From assembly GCF_020010925.1 (NCBI RefSeq), contig NZ_JAGJBZ010000004.1:434001-498000 (forward strand): a stretch of DNA of 64,000 nt, read 5' to 3'. A program made the translations under genes and the position numbers. The notes under the pieces were generated by a model. That model searched no databases and was not told where the DNA came from. It saw only the letters and a program-made list of their open reading frames with translations. Positions 7,945 to 16,839 of the stretch are shown here, piece after piece. Positions within the stretch are counted from its first letter, which is position 1. Each line of letters opens with the position of its first letter. Origin of the DNA: Streptomyces griseiscabiei (GTDB lineage: Bacteria > Actinomycetota > Actinomycetes > Streptomycetales > Streptomycetaceae).

Positions 7945-8622
7945 ATGACCACTGTGGCTGACACACACGACGACCGTGACCCCGAACTCCCCGCCCGGCT
8001 GCTGGCCGGTGAGCGGGACGTGCTGGTGCCGCTGTTGCGGGGGCGGCCGGAGGGGGACTTCGGGGCGGGGACCTGTTGTCCGGGGTGGAGTGTGCGGGAT
8101 GTGCTGGCGCACTGCTCGGCCGCGCTGTCGCGGGTGGTGGAGGACCGCTTCGAGGAGGGCGTGTTCACTCCGGAGGCGAACGACCGGGACATCGCCGAGC
8201 GGGGCGAGTGGCCGCTCGCCCGGATCGTGGACGAGCTGGAGCGCGGGATGACCGAGGCCGGGCCCGTGATCGCGAAGGCCGGCGGGAGGCTGGACGGCAT
8301 CGCGCTCGGGGAGTGGGTGCACGCCGGTGACGTACGCGAGGCGTGGGGCCTGCCCGGAGCGTACGGCGGCGCGCAACTCGGCCCGGCGGTGGAGCTGTTG
8401 GCCCACATCACCCGGGCCCGCGCCACCCGCCCCCTGCACGCCGACCTCGACGACACCGACGCGCCCCTGCTGCTCGGCGCCCCGAGCGGGGAGGCGCCGC
8501 CCGCGCGCTATCTGGGCGACGCCACCACCCTCGTACGCCTCTACACGGGGCGCCGCCCACCGGCCGGGACGTCGTACGAGCTGGCCGGGGCGACCGAGGC
8601 CGACCTCAACCTCTACGGCTGA
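7945..8622 (+). CDS. maleylpyruvate isomerase-fold (DinB-like) protein
   Basis: 225 residues. CPGWSVRDVLAH (His56) and WVHAGDVREA (His126, Asp129) supply the three metal ligands of the mycothiol-dependent maleylpyruvate isomerase / TIGR03083 family, and the C-terminal segment YTGRRPPAGTSYEL resembles that family's tail. Members transfer or use mycothiol, or act as unknown hydrolases. The ATG lies 11 bp after the palindromic element, with no strong ribosome site (GGGTCCC precedes it). It is divergent from the HD hydrolase. Confidence 0.87.
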   Translation: MTTVADTHDDRDPELPARLLAGERDVLVPLLRGRPEGDFGAGTCCPGWSVRDVLAHCSAALSRVVEDRFEEGVFTPEANDRDIAERGEWPLARIVDELERGMTEAGPVIAKAGGRLDGIALGEWVHAGDVREAWGLPGAYGGAQLGPAVELLAHITRARATRPLHADLDDTDAPLLLGAPSGEAPPARYLGDATTLVRLYTGRRPPAGTSYELAGATEADLNLYG

Positions 8623-8650
8623 GCCCGGCCGCCGCACGGCCGTCGGACGA

Positions 8651-9457
8651 TCAGCCCCAGAGGGAGAGGAACTTCGCCGCGTAGCCCTTCTCCTGGCCCG
8701 CCGCGTTCGGGTGGAAGGTCGCGGCGGACTCGCCCAGGTTGAGGCCGTGCACCCACGGGTCGGTGCCGCAGGCGCCGTGGCCGGTGAACTGCGTACGCAT
8801 GTCGACGAAGTGGACGCCCGCGTTGATCGCGGCCTTCCGGCCGCCCTCCGCGAGCGCGTCGGCCAGCCCGTTCATCCCGGCGCGCTTCTTGGCGCTCAGC
8901 TCGATCGGGCTGCACACCCCGGTGGTGGACAGGGCCTGCGGATAACCGAAGACGAGCACCAGGGCCTTCGGTGAACGGGCCTTGATGTCCTTGTACAGGC
9001 CGGTGAGTTCAGCCACCAGCTGGTTCCTCGCGTAGATCGACATCCATCCGGTGGCGAGCGTGCAGGCGTTCTCGGTGTCGGTGAGGCACGTCTGCACCAC
9101 CGTCGAGAACTGGGCGTCGTTCCCGCCCACGGTGAGGGTGACGAGGTTCGTGTTCGCGCTCAGCGACGACAGTTGCTCGGCCCGCACGTCCGCGACGGTC
9201 GCGCCGCTGCATGTGGCGTCCTCCAGCGCGTACTCGGGGTTGGCCGCCGCCCACAGGTGCGGGTAGTTCTTCGTGCTCCGCTTGCAGTCACCGCTCGCCG
9301 GGTCGTACGACCCGGCGCCGACACCGGAGGCGTACGAGTCGCCGAGCGCGACGTACTCCACGGTCGGCGTCGCCGCCTGGGCCGGGGCGGCGCCCGCAGC
9401 GGCCAGCCCTGCGAACGTCATCAGGGCGGCGGTGACGGCCGACGTTAATCTGCGCAT
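8651..9457 (-). CDS. secreted SGNH/GDSL lipase-esterase
   Basis: 268 residues with a Sec signal peptide (residues about 1-28, ending APAQA-A). GDSYASG places the nucleophile at Ser41, VGGNDA gives the block III Asn, and FHPNAAGQ near the C-terminus supplies the catalytic His, with Asp two residues or so earlier in related enzymes. Size and six cysteines match the Streptomyces rimosus/S. coelicolor extracellular lipases, which act on acyl esters outside the cell. It is followed by the two-component genes on the same strand but is separated by about 100 bp. Confidence 0.93.
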   Translation of the reverse strand: MRRLTSAVTAALMTFAGLAAAGAAPAQAATPTVEYVALGDSYASGVGAGSYDPASGDCKRSTKNYPHLWAAANPEYALEDATCSGATVADVRAEQLSSLSANTNLVTLTVGGNDAQFSTVVQTCLTDTENACTLATGWMSIYARNQLVAELTGLYKDIKARSPKALVLVFGYPQALSTTGVCSPIELSAKKRAGMNGLADALAEGGRKAAINAGVHFVDMRTQFTGHGACGTDPWVHGLNLGESAATFHPNAAGQEKGYAAKFLSLWG

Positions 9458-9557
9458 GTTCTTTCTTCCTCTTCACCGTTGTGACGGAACCGACCGGTGG
9501 AAGAGAGGGCGAGGCGGCGCGAGAGGTTCCGGCGCGGTGCGGACTTCTTCGGGAAGG

Positions 9558-10220
9558 TCAGATCTCCGTCGTGCGTAGCCCGGCGTCGTGGGCGAGGAGC
9601 GCCGCCTGGACCCGGTTGTCGCAGCCCAGTTTGCTCAGGATGCGGCTGACATAGGTCTTCACCGTGGCCTCGCTCATGTGCAGCCGTCTGCCCGCGTCCG
9701 CGTTGGACAGGCCCTCCCCGAGCAGGGCGAGCACATCGCGCTCCCGCGCGCTCAGACCGTCGACACGGCGCCTGGCCGCCTCCGCGCGGGTGGTGCGCCC
9801 GGGGGCGGAGAGGGCGTCCGCGACATGCCGGGTGGCGGCCGGGGAGAGATACGCGTTCCCGGCCGCCGCCGCCCGTACCGCGTTGATCAGTTCGTCGGGC
9901 GCGGAGTCCTTGAGCAGGAAGCCCGCGCCGCCGTGGCCGAGCGCGCGCAGTACGTTGTCCCGCTCCCCGAACGTGGTGAGGATCAGGGCCCGTACGTCCG
10001 GCGCGACCCGGCCCAGCTCGGCCAGGGCCGTCAGTCCGTCCAGCACCGGCATCCGGATGTCCAGCAGGGCGACGTCGACGGCGGTGCTCCTGGCGATCTC
10101 CACCGCCTCGCGACCGTCACCCGCCTCCGCGACCACGTCGATGTCGGCGGCGGACGTGAGGATCATCCTGATGCCGGCCCGGATGAGTGGCTCGTCGTCG
10201 GCGACGAGGACCCGGATCAC
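9558..10220 (-). CDS. NarL/LuxR-family response regulator
   Basis: 220 residues. The receiver domain (about 1-120) has the acidic pair Asp8-Asp9, phosphoacceptor Asp54 (LLDIRMPV), Thr82/83 and Lys104. The LuxR-type helix-turn-helix occupies about 156-213 (LSARERDVLALLGEGLSNAD). The GTG at 10220 is chosen because it begins the first receiver strand (VIRVLVADDEP). It follows the histidine kinase gene by 46 bp and should be its partner. Target genes are unknown; the secreted lipase next to it is a candidate. Confidence 0.94.
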   Translation of the reverse strand: MIRVLVADDEPLIRAGIRMILTSAADIDVVAEAGDGREAVEIARSTAVDVALLDIRMPVLDGLTALAELGRVAPDVRALILTTFGERDNVLRALGHGGAGFLLKDSAPDELINAVRAAAAGNAYLSPAATRHVADALSAPGRTTRAEAARRRVDGLSARERDVLALLGEGLSNADAGRRLHMSEATVKTYVSRILSKLGCDNRVQAALLAHDAGLRTTEI

Positions 10221-10266
10221 ACGGCCTCCTGCGCGGTGTCGGTGCGCCCACGCCGTGCTGTCGTGC

Positions 10267-12012
10267 TCAGTCCGTGAACGTCTGCTTGTCCACCAGTCTC
10301 CCGTCACGGAAGCAGAACCGGAAGTAGATGCTCATGACACCGTCGGGATCGTCGGACATGAAGTGGCGGCAGGTCGCGCCCTCGGGCGTCGGCGGCCCCT
10401 GCTCCTCCAGACCCTCGGTCAGCACCGAGTCCCCTTCCGGCAGTTCCTCCCGCAGGGCGGCCTCGCTGTCGCCGATCCGCGCCGACTCGTACAGGCGCGG
10501 CGAGATCGACACCTTTCTCCCCTCCTCCATGAGCGCGTTCATTCCCCACGCGCCGAGGGCGAGCACGCCCACGACCAGGACGACGGCGGTGGCGGCACAG
10601 CCGATGGCGATGTTCTTCCGTCTGCTCATGGTGGCGGCGAACTCCCCTTGTGGATCAGCACGGTTGATGGCCGGTCCACCGTCGTCCACCGCACCCGCCC
10701 CCCGCTGCCCCACAAAGTCGTCGTCGGGACCGACGGAAGTCGCGGTGCCGTACGGCAGCATGCCCGCGACGCGGAAGCCGCCGTCGGCACCGGGACCCGT
10801 GTGCACCATGCCACCGACGAGCCGGGCCCGCTCCCGCAGGCCGCCGAGCCCCCGGCCGCCGCCGATCGCCGCCGGGCCCGGGACGTCCGGAACCCCGGCC
10901 GGTACGGGCCCGTTGGCGACCTCCACGACCAAGGCGTCCGGCTCGTAGCGCAGGGAGACGGTGATCGGGGCGCCCGGCGCGTGCTTGTGGGCGTTGGTCA
11001 GGCCCTCCTGCGCGATGCGGTACGCCGTGTGGTCGGCGGCCGGCGCGAGCGGCCGGGCCGTGCCGGACCGGTGGACCTCCACGGTGGCGCCCGCCGCGCG
11101 GGAGGACCGGACCAGGTCGTCGAGGGAGGCGATCGTCCGGGAGCTCGGGTTCTCGTGCCGGTCCACGCGCCGGTCCACGCGCCGGTCTTCGTGCCGGTCC
11201 TCGGGCCGGTCCTCGTGGAGGACGCCCACCGCCTCGCGCAGTTCCTCCATCGCGGTGACGGAGGCATCCCGCAGGATCCGTACGCACTCCCGTCGGCGTT
11301 CGTCGAGGTCGGGGCCGACCTGGAGGGCGCCCGCGTGGACGCTGATCAGGACGAGCTGGTGGCCCAGGCTGTCGTGCATGTCCCGGGCCACCCGATTGCG
11401 CTCCAGAAGACGGGCCTGCCGGGCCACCATCGCCTGCTCGCGCACGAGTTGCTCGTTGTGCCGCCGCAACACGGCCAGCAGCTCCCGGCGCTGTGCCCGG
11501 TAGCGCGCGACCAGCGCCGGCCCGACCGACAGGACGAGGAACACTCCCGTGGCCAGCCCGCCCGCGACGGGCAACGACAAGGAATCGGCGGCGGTGATCT
11601 CGCCGCGGACGGACAGCGCGGCATGGAACACGAACGCGGCGCCGAACGCGGCGACCGCGCGCCGGGGATCGACGACACGGTGTCCCGCCGACCAGCTCAC
11701 ACACATCAACAGCGGTGCCGCGGCGAGCAGTTCGCCGGCCGTGGCGGCGGAGACGACCAGGACCGTCGCCGGAAGCGAGCGCCGGGCCGCCCCCAGCACG
11801 GCGACCCCCGCGCAGACGGCGAAGGTGCGTAGGCCGAACCCGGCGGCCACGGCGTCCGACAGCCCCGCGAGCCCCGCGAGAACGGCCCCGAGCACGATCT
11901 CCCCGGCGACGCGCCGACCGCTCCAGTGCGAGACGTGTGCGGCCTTCGCCTCGCCCACGTCCTCGCTCACGCCCACGCCCTTGCCCACGCTCTTGTCCAC
12001 GTCCTCGTCCAT
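10267..12012 (-). CDS. NarL-type sensor histidine kinase with an extra C-terminal membrane domain
   Basis: 581 residues. An acidic repeat-like N-terminus (1-25) precedes about six membrane helices (36-170). The HisKA_3 dimerisation helix carries His213 (ARDMHDSLGHQ) and the ATPase domain has Asn340 (LTNAHKHA) and GRGLGGLRERA (387-397). The kinase normally ends near LPYG (residue 422). Here the frame continues without a stop through a linker into MSRRKNIAIG (462), one membrane helix (467-490) and about 90 outer residues with two cysteines. AGGAGG lies 11 nt before the chosen ATG. A separate start at 10629 (GGGGAG 12 nt upstream) is possible, so the tail may also be made alone. Confidence 0.85.
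   Translation of the reverse strand: MDEDVDKSVGKGVGVSEDVGEAKAAHVSHWSGRRVAGEIVLGAVLAGLAGLSDAVAAGFGLRTFAVCAGVAVLGAARRSLPATVLVVSAATAGELLAAAPLLMCVSWSAGHRVVDPRRAVAAFGAAFVFHAALSVRGEITAADSLSLPVAGGLATGVFLVLSVGPALVARYRAQRRELLAVLRRHNEQLVREQAMVARQARLLERNRVARDMHDSLGHQLVLISVHAGALQVGPDLDERRRECVRILRDASVTAMEELREAVGVLHEDRPEDRHEDRRVDRRVDRHENPSSRTIASLDDLVRSSRAAGATVEVHRSGTARPLAPAADHTAYRIAQEGLTNAHKHAPGAPITVSLRYEPDALVVEVANGPVPAGVPDVPGPAAIGGGRGLGGLRERARLVGGMVHTGPGADGGFRVAGMLPYGTATSVGPDDDFVGQRGAGAVDDGGPAINRADPQGEFAATMSRRKNIAIGCAATAVVLVVGVLALGAWGMNALMEEGRKVSISPRLYESARIGDSEAALREELPEGDSVLTEGLEEQGPPTPEGATCRHFMSDDPDGVMSIYFRFCFRDGRLVDKQTFTD
11158..11217. repeat. five in-frame 12-bp repeats in the kinase gene
   Basis: Five consecutive 12-bp units begin CCGGTC on the plus strand, with the last six bases CACGCG, CACGCG, TTCGTG, CTCGGG and CTCGTG. 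They encode a charged run of four-residue units (EDRP, EDRH, EDRR, VDRR, VDRH) at kinase residues about 267-287, between the dimerisation helices and the ATPase domain. The unit length preserves the frame, so copy number could vary without harm. Confidence 0.85.
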
Positions 12013-12181
12013 GCCCTCGTTCACCTCCTGATCCCGGGCCGACGATAGGCCGCGCCCGCGAGCGCCCGCGTCCCCCGTGAGTCGTACCGGCGAACGACGA
12101 AAGAGAGCAGATCCGCCCCTGCCCCGACGGCGACGATGACGTGCCGGGAAACAGCCGTAGAGCAGAGCAGGGGGACTCCAC

Positions 12182-12799
12182 GTGAGGAACGACGAACGAC
12201 TCCAGGGGCACGCGCGGTTCACCGTCCGGCAGCGGACGGCCCGTACGGTCGGCCAGTACGTGGTGACCGTGGCCGGGAAGGGCGATGCCGAGGGGGAGGT
12301 CGTCGCCTTCGCGCGGCGGAAGGTCATGTCGCTCAAGGAGGAGATGACCATCTACACCGACGAGTCGAGGACCAGCGTGCTGTGCACCTCCGAGGCCCGT
12401 CAGGTCGACGACTTCGGCGCCGTCCACGACGTACGGGACAGCGCCGGTGCCGTCATCGGCTCGTTCCGCGAGCGGCCCGTCGTCTCCCTGGTGCGCTCGG
12501 CCTGGACCATGGAGCAGCCGGGGACACCGGAGCTGACCGGCCGCGAGCGCAGCTGGGCGGTGGCCCTGCTGCGCCGGGTCTGGGAGTTTCTGCCGTATGT
12601 GGAGTTCGTGCCGTTCCTCTGGCCCTACCACTTCGACTTCTTCGACTCCACCGCGACCGGAGGAGCGAAGCGGTTGATGTCGTTCGACAGGAAGTTCGGC
12701 CTGCGCGACCGGTACGTGCTCGACATCGCTTCCGCCGACATCGACCGCCGTCTCGCCATCGCGCAGGCCGTGGCCCTTGACACCCTTGAGGAACGCTGA
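12182..12799 (+). CDS. LURP-one/tubby C-terminal-like (scramblase-type) protein
   Basis: 205 residues. The sequence ARFTVRQRTA then YVVTVAGKGD and KVMSLKEEMTIYTDES, with a following IGSFRE segment, resembles the beta-barrel of the LURP-one/tubby-C-terminal superfamily, which includes phospholipid-scramblase-like proteins. Function in bacteria is not known. The start is GTG with AGGGGGA about 7 nt upstream. It converges with the subtilase gene with only 11 bp between stops. Confidence 0.7.
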   Translation: MRNDERLQGHARFTVRQRTARTVGQYVVTVAGKGDAEGEVVAFARRKVMSLKEEMTIYTDESRTSVLCTSEARQVDDFGAVHDVRDSAGAVIGSFRERPVVSLVRSAWTMEQPGTPELTGRERSWAVALLRRVWEFLPYVEFVPFLWPYHFDFFDSTATGGAKRLMSFDRKFGLRDRYVLDIASADIDRRLAIAQAVALDTLEER

Positions 12800-12810
12800 C
12801 GGCTGGACGG

Positions 12811-15800
12811 CTACCTGAGCAGGTACGCCTTCACCACGGTCACCTCGTACGTGTTGCCGCCCTTGTCCGTGAGCTTCGCCTTGAAGGAGACCGACCCGGC
12901 CTTCTTCGGGTGGTTCAGCGTGAGGCTCCGCTCGCCCTTCTTCGTGGTGACCGGGGCCTTGGACCACTTCTTGCCGCCGTCGTAGGAGACCTGGACGGCG
13001 AGGGACTTGAGGCTCTTGGCCGCGGGGCCCTGGAGGGTGAGCGGGACCGTGAACCGCCGGCCGGCGGGGGCGCCGCTGGACAGGTCCAGTTTCGGGGCGA
13101 AGCGGACCGAGGAGAGCGGCAGCGTCCGGTACTCGTCACCCGCGGTCCTCTTCGAGGCGAAGGTCCAGGCCGCGACGAGCCGGGTGGTGACACCGGCGAC
13201 CTTCGTGGAGCGGGTCACGTCCGTGCTGATCCGGTACTTGGCGGACCGGGACGGCAGCCCGTCGATGTCCTGGCAGAGCGGCCCCGCCGCGTCCATGAGC
13301 TTCTTGCCGTCGGCGGTGACGACGGAGCGCTGCCGGGCGGTCGCCGACTCGACGAAGTTCCCGGAGCCGTCCGGGAACTCCCCGATACAGACGCTGAGTT
13401 CATTGCCCCAGCGCCGGGCGGCGTTGTACTGGTCGATCTTCGGGCTGAACACACCGACGTTGTACGTCCGCGTGTATGTCTTCCCCGCCTGGTAGGCCTT
13501 GGCGGAGGGGTCCCCCACGAAGACGTCGAGGTCGCCACTGGCTCCGGGACGGTACTGTCCGGCGCCGAAGCTCCACTTGAGCCCCTTGGCCGCGCTGACA
13601 TAGGTCTTCGCGGTGGCCGGCAGGGCGAACGGCTTGCTGACCGACTCGTACCCGTCCCCCGAGGCCGTCTCCCAGCCCGGGCTGATCGCGCCCTTGGCGT
13701 TCTTCACGGAGGCGCCGATCCCCAGCTTCACCAGGGCGAGTTCACTCGTGGCGACCTTGCGGGTGAAACCGTTGTGCAGCGAACCGCCGCGGCCGTAGAG
13801 CAGGTTGTACGTCGTGCTGCCCTTCTGCCAGGTACCCGCGATCTGCGAGCCGAGCTCCTTCGCCGGCAGCGCGGGGCCCACATGACCGATACGGAACCCC
13901 TTGAAGGAGTTCGACTCCCAGGCCGAGGTGTGGACGAAGGAATCGGTCTCCACGGAGTACTTCGCGAGCGTCTGCACACTCTTGGCGGACCCCGGCACGG
14001 TGATGTCCACCGGCTTGGCCTTGCGGGCGTCGAAGGTCACCGTGGTGTTCTTGGTGACGGTGAGCTTCGGCTGTGCCATCAGCGCGAGGTCCGGGTCGGT
14101 CCCGGTCCCCTTGGGGGTCCGGACCAGCGTCTCCAGGAGGTAGGTCCCCTTCGGCGCCCGCATCTTGACGACGCCGTCGCCGTCGGTGTCGTACGGGGTC
14201 AGCTGGAGGTCGACGTTCTGGCCGAGGACCGTCGTCCCCGACTGGGAGGGCCTGCCCTCGGTGTCGACGTACTTGAGGGTGAGGTCGTAGGCCTCCGACT
14301 CGCGTCGCACGGCGAAGGAGGTACGGACCCGCTGGCCGCCCTCGGCCGCGCGGGCGACGAGCACCCCGGCGAACACGCCGTCCTGGCTGCCGATCCGGGT
14401 GTGCGCCGTGAGGTCGACGCCCGCGGTGCCGCCCGCCGGGACGGTGATCCGGTCGGCGCCGACGGTGAAGAATCCGGCCGGTGCGGGCTTGCCCTTCGGT
14501 CCGGCCGTCTCCGTCGACAGGTCGAGGGTGACGGGTTCCGTGCCGTCGTTGCGGTAGGTGATCCGCCGGGTCGTCGGCTCGTCGTCGGCGTGCGGCCACA
14601 GCGCGGTGCCGAGGTTCACGGACGCCTGCTCGCCGAACACGGTCTGGCTGAGCGCCCGGGTCAGGTCGGCCCGCCCGGTGCCCTGCTGGAACGGCGACAG
14701 ACCGGCGCCCGGCTCGGTGGCGGAGGTCAGCGCCTGCTTGATCCGCTGCGCGGTCCACTCCGGGTGCCGCTGCGCGAGGATCGCCGCCGCGCCCGCCACG
14801 TGCGGGGTCGCCATCGACGTACCGGACATCGACACATAGCCGGGGATCGCCGGGGTGCCCTCGACGCCCTTGGCGGCCTTCGCCGCGACGATGCCGACGC
14901 CGGGAGCGGTGAGGTCCGGCTTCAGCGAGCCGTCCGCCGTGGGGCCGACGCTGGAGAACTCGGCGATGCCGTCCTTGCGGTCGACCGCGCCGACGGTGAG
15001 CGCGGAGGCCGCGCTGCCGGGGGAGCCGATGGTCGTCGCCTCCGGGCCGCTGTTGCCGGCCGCGACGACGAAGAGGGTGCCGCTCTCGGCGGAGATACGG
15101 TCGACGGCGGCCTCCAGCGGGTCGTTCGCCACCGTGTCCTCGCCGCCGAGGGAGAGGTTGGCGATCCTGGCGCCCTGGTCGGCGGCCCACTGCATGCCCG
15201 CGACGATGCCGGAGTCCGAGCCGAACCCGTCGTCGGTGAGCACCTTGGCGTCCAGGATGCGCGCACCGGGCGCGACCCCCTTGTGCGTACCGCCGGACCT
15301 GGCCCCCGAGCCCGCCACGGTCGACGCGACGTGCGTGCCGTGACCGACGTGGTCGATCAGGTTGCCCGAACCCGAGAAGTCCTTCTGGGCGATCTCGACG
15401 CCCTTGAGGTCCGGATGCGTCTCGTCCACACCGGTGTCCAGTACGGCGACCTTCACGTCCTTGCCGTCGTACCCGGCCTGCCAGGCGGTCGGGGCGCCGA
15501 TCTGCGCCGTGCTCTTGTCGAGCGCGGCCTTGCGGCGGCCGTCCAGCCATACGCGGGCGACTCCCGGAGCCGTCGTCAGGGCCTGCCCGCCCTCGCGGTC
15601 GGCCGCGGTGAGCGCGTCCCAGACCTCGGAGGCACCGCTCTTGGGCGCGGTCAGCGACTCACCCCGCAGAGCGGGCAGCTTCCGGCCGACGCGGGCATCC
15701 GCCTCCGCGATGGCCGCCCGCGCGGTGGCCCGCTTCTTCGTGTTCTTCGAGTACGACACGATCAGCGGCACCGTTGCCCGGTGCGCGTCGTCGTACTCGG

Positions 15801-16164
15801 CCTTGAGCAGCCCCGTCACATCGAACAGCCGACGGTCCACCGTGCCCTGCCCGATCAGGGGAAGCGCGTCGGCCGGCACGACGTACGTCTTCTCTCCCGT
15901 CCGCTGGACGGACATCGGGATGTCCTCGCGCCCCTCGCCGGGCTGGACGCGGGTCACCCGGCCCTTGGCGTCGACATGCACCCGGTCGCCGGATATCAAG
16001 GTGACGACGGACCCGCCGAGCACTCCCGCCTCATCGGGCGACGCGGCCCCCGCCGTGCCACCCGCCACCGTGAGACAGGTCGTGACCAGCGCGGCGACCA
16101 TGGCCGCACCCATACCTCTTCTGTACGTACTTCTTCCGTACGTACTTCTTCCGTACCGCAGCAC
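12811..16164 (-). CDS. secreted S8 (subtilisin-family) serine protease
   Basis: 1117 residues. An unusual N-terminus with a repeated RSTYGRSTY motif precedes a signal peptide (about 18-41). A propeptide follows, and the peptidase S8 domain covers about 225-510: Asp243 (VLDTGVDETHPD), His275 (GHGTHVAS), Asn370 (AAGNSG) and Ser449 (GTSMATPHVAG) are all present. The remaining 600 residues are beta-rich and Ig-like. Extracellular protein degradation is expected. GTG at 16164 is supported by GGGAG 4-5 nt upstream; ATG 16113 right before the signal peptide is an alternative. Confidence 0.95.
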   Translation of the reverse strand: MLRYGRSTYGRSTYRRGMGAAMVAALVTTCLTVAGGTAGAASPDEAGVLGGSVVTLISGDRVHVDAKGRVTRVQPGEGREDIPMSVQRTGEKTYVVPADALPLIGQGTVDRRLFDVTGLLKAEYDDAHRATVPLIVSYSKNTKKRATARAAIAEADARVGRKLPALRGESLTAPKSGASEVWDALTAADREGGQALTTAPGVARVWLDGRRKAALDKSTAQIGAPTAWQAGYDGKDVKVAVLDTGVDETHPDLKGVEIAQKDFSGSGNLIDHVGHGTHVASTVAGSGARSGGTHKGVAPGARILDAKVLTDDGFGSDSGIVAGMQWAADQGARIANLSLGGEDTVANDPLEAAVDRISAESGTLFVVAAGNSGPEATTIGSPGSAASALTVGAVDRKDGIAEFSSVGPTADGSLKPDLTAPGVGIVAAKAAKGVEGTPAIPGYVSMSGTSMATPHVAGAAAILAQRHPEWTAQRIKQALTSATEPGAGLSPFQQGTGRADLTRALSQTVFGEQASVNLGTALWPHADDEPTTRRITYRNDGTEPVTLDLSTETAGPKGKPAPAGFFTVGADRITVPAGGTAGVDLTAHTRIGSQDGVFAGVLVARAAEGGQRVRTSFAVRRESEAYDLTLKYVDTEGRPSQSGTTVLGQNVDLQLTPYDTDGDGVVKMRAPKGTYLLETLVRTPKGTGTDPDLALMAQPKLTVTKNTTVTFDARKAKPVDITVPGSAKSVQTLAKYSVETDSFVHTSAWESNSFKGFRIGHVGPALPAKELGSQIAGTWQKGSTTYNLLYGRGGSLHNGFTRKVATSELALVKLGIGASVKNAKGAISPGWETASGDGYESVSKPFALPATAKTYVSAAKGLKWSFGAGQYRPGASGDLDVFVGDPSAKAYQAGKTYTRTYNVGVFSPKIDQYNAARRWGNELSVCIGEFPDGSGNFVESATARQRSVVTADGKKLMDAAGPLCQDIDGLPSRSAKYRISTDVTRSTKVAGVTTRLVAAWTFASKRTAGDEYRTLPLSSVRFAPKLDLSSGAPAGRRFTVPLTLQGPAAKSLKSLAVQVSYDGGKKWSKAPVTTKKGERSLTLNHPKKAGSVSFKAKLTDKGGNTYEVTVVKAYLLR

Positions 16165-16221
16165 AGTTCTCCCACCCCTGGAAACATCGACGAATCGCTG
16201 AGGAAAGACGGTCCCGGAGCG

Positions 16222-16548
16222 TCAGGCGTTGCCCAAGTTGACGTTCTTCGCGGGCCGTTCGACGACCCAGCGGTACGCGGCACCGAGCACGAAGGCCTGG
16301 ATCACGGCACCGAGGACGATCCCGGCGAAGGACAGCCCGCCGGGCAGCGCGACGAAGAACAGCGAGGTCGGCGCGGTGACGAGGAAGAGCCAGACCCCCG
16401 CGAGACTGGCGTCCGCGTGCTCGACGAACAGCGCGTCCACCCCGACCCAGACGCCCACGGCGACCACGAGGGCCAGATAGCCCAGGGCGGCGGGGTTCAC
16501 CAGGTGACGGCGGAGAGTCCGGGACAGGGAACGAGACGAGGCAGGCAT
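16222..16548 (-). CDS. small three-helix membrane protein (SCO4225-like, tentative)
   Basis: 108 residues. Three hydrophobic helices lie at about 20-42, 50-70 and 72-93 (AGIVLGAVIQAFVLGAAYRW). An Arg-rich N-terminus precedes them. Small actinobacterial membrane proteins of this pattern are annotated as the SCO4225 family, but I base that on layout only. It is upstream of the subtilase on the same strand with a 57-bp gap, so the two might share a transcript. No function is assigned. Confidence 0.65.
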   Translation of the reverse strand: MPASSRSLSRTLRRHLVNPAALGYLALVVAVGVWVGVDALFVEHADASLAGVWLFLVTAPTSLFFVALPGGLSFAGIVLGAVIQAFVLGAAYRWVVERPAKNVNLGNA

Positions 16549-16626
16549 GGATGAACTCCGTTACGACGACGGGCTGTTGAGGTCAACGATGTCGTCGTGG
16601 AGGGCGGGGCGCCTGAGTATCCCTAC

Positions 16627-16839
16627 CTAGCCGCGCGTGGGTGTTCGGCTCACATCACCCACGAAGCGGGACCAGGCGGCGGCCCGGAAGACGAGGATGC
16701 CGCCGGTGGGGTTCTTGCTGTCTCGGACGGGGACGAGGCCGGGGAGGGTGTCGGAGACTTCGACGCATTCGTCGCCGGCGCCGTCGCTGTAGCTGCTCTT
16801 ACGCCAGGTCGCGGTCCTCAGATCGGGCGCGGTCCGCAT
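16627..16839 (-). CDS. DUF397 protein
   Basis: 70 residues. TATWRKSSYSDGAGDECVEV is the DUF397 signature (W-x-KSSYS...CVEV), and VRDSKNPTGGILVF is its second block. In Streptomyces these small proteins are encoded just after XRE/DUF5753 regulators, often many copies per genome, and affect development or antibiotic production (for example around WhiJ). The start overlaps the end of the upstream XRE gene by 41 bp, so translation is probably coupled. Confidence 0.95.
   Translation of the reverse strand: MRTAPDLRTATWRKSSYSDGAGDECVEVSDTLPGLVPVRDSKNPTGGILVFRAAAWSRFVGDVSRTPTRG

Noticed and set aside
12910..16554. A 1214-codon open frame on the plus strand opposite the subtilase gene
   Set aside because: It is a mirror of the high third-position GC of the minus-strand gene. 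Its product is a run of Arg, Gly, Val and Asp without domains, while the subtilase has full catalytic motifs.
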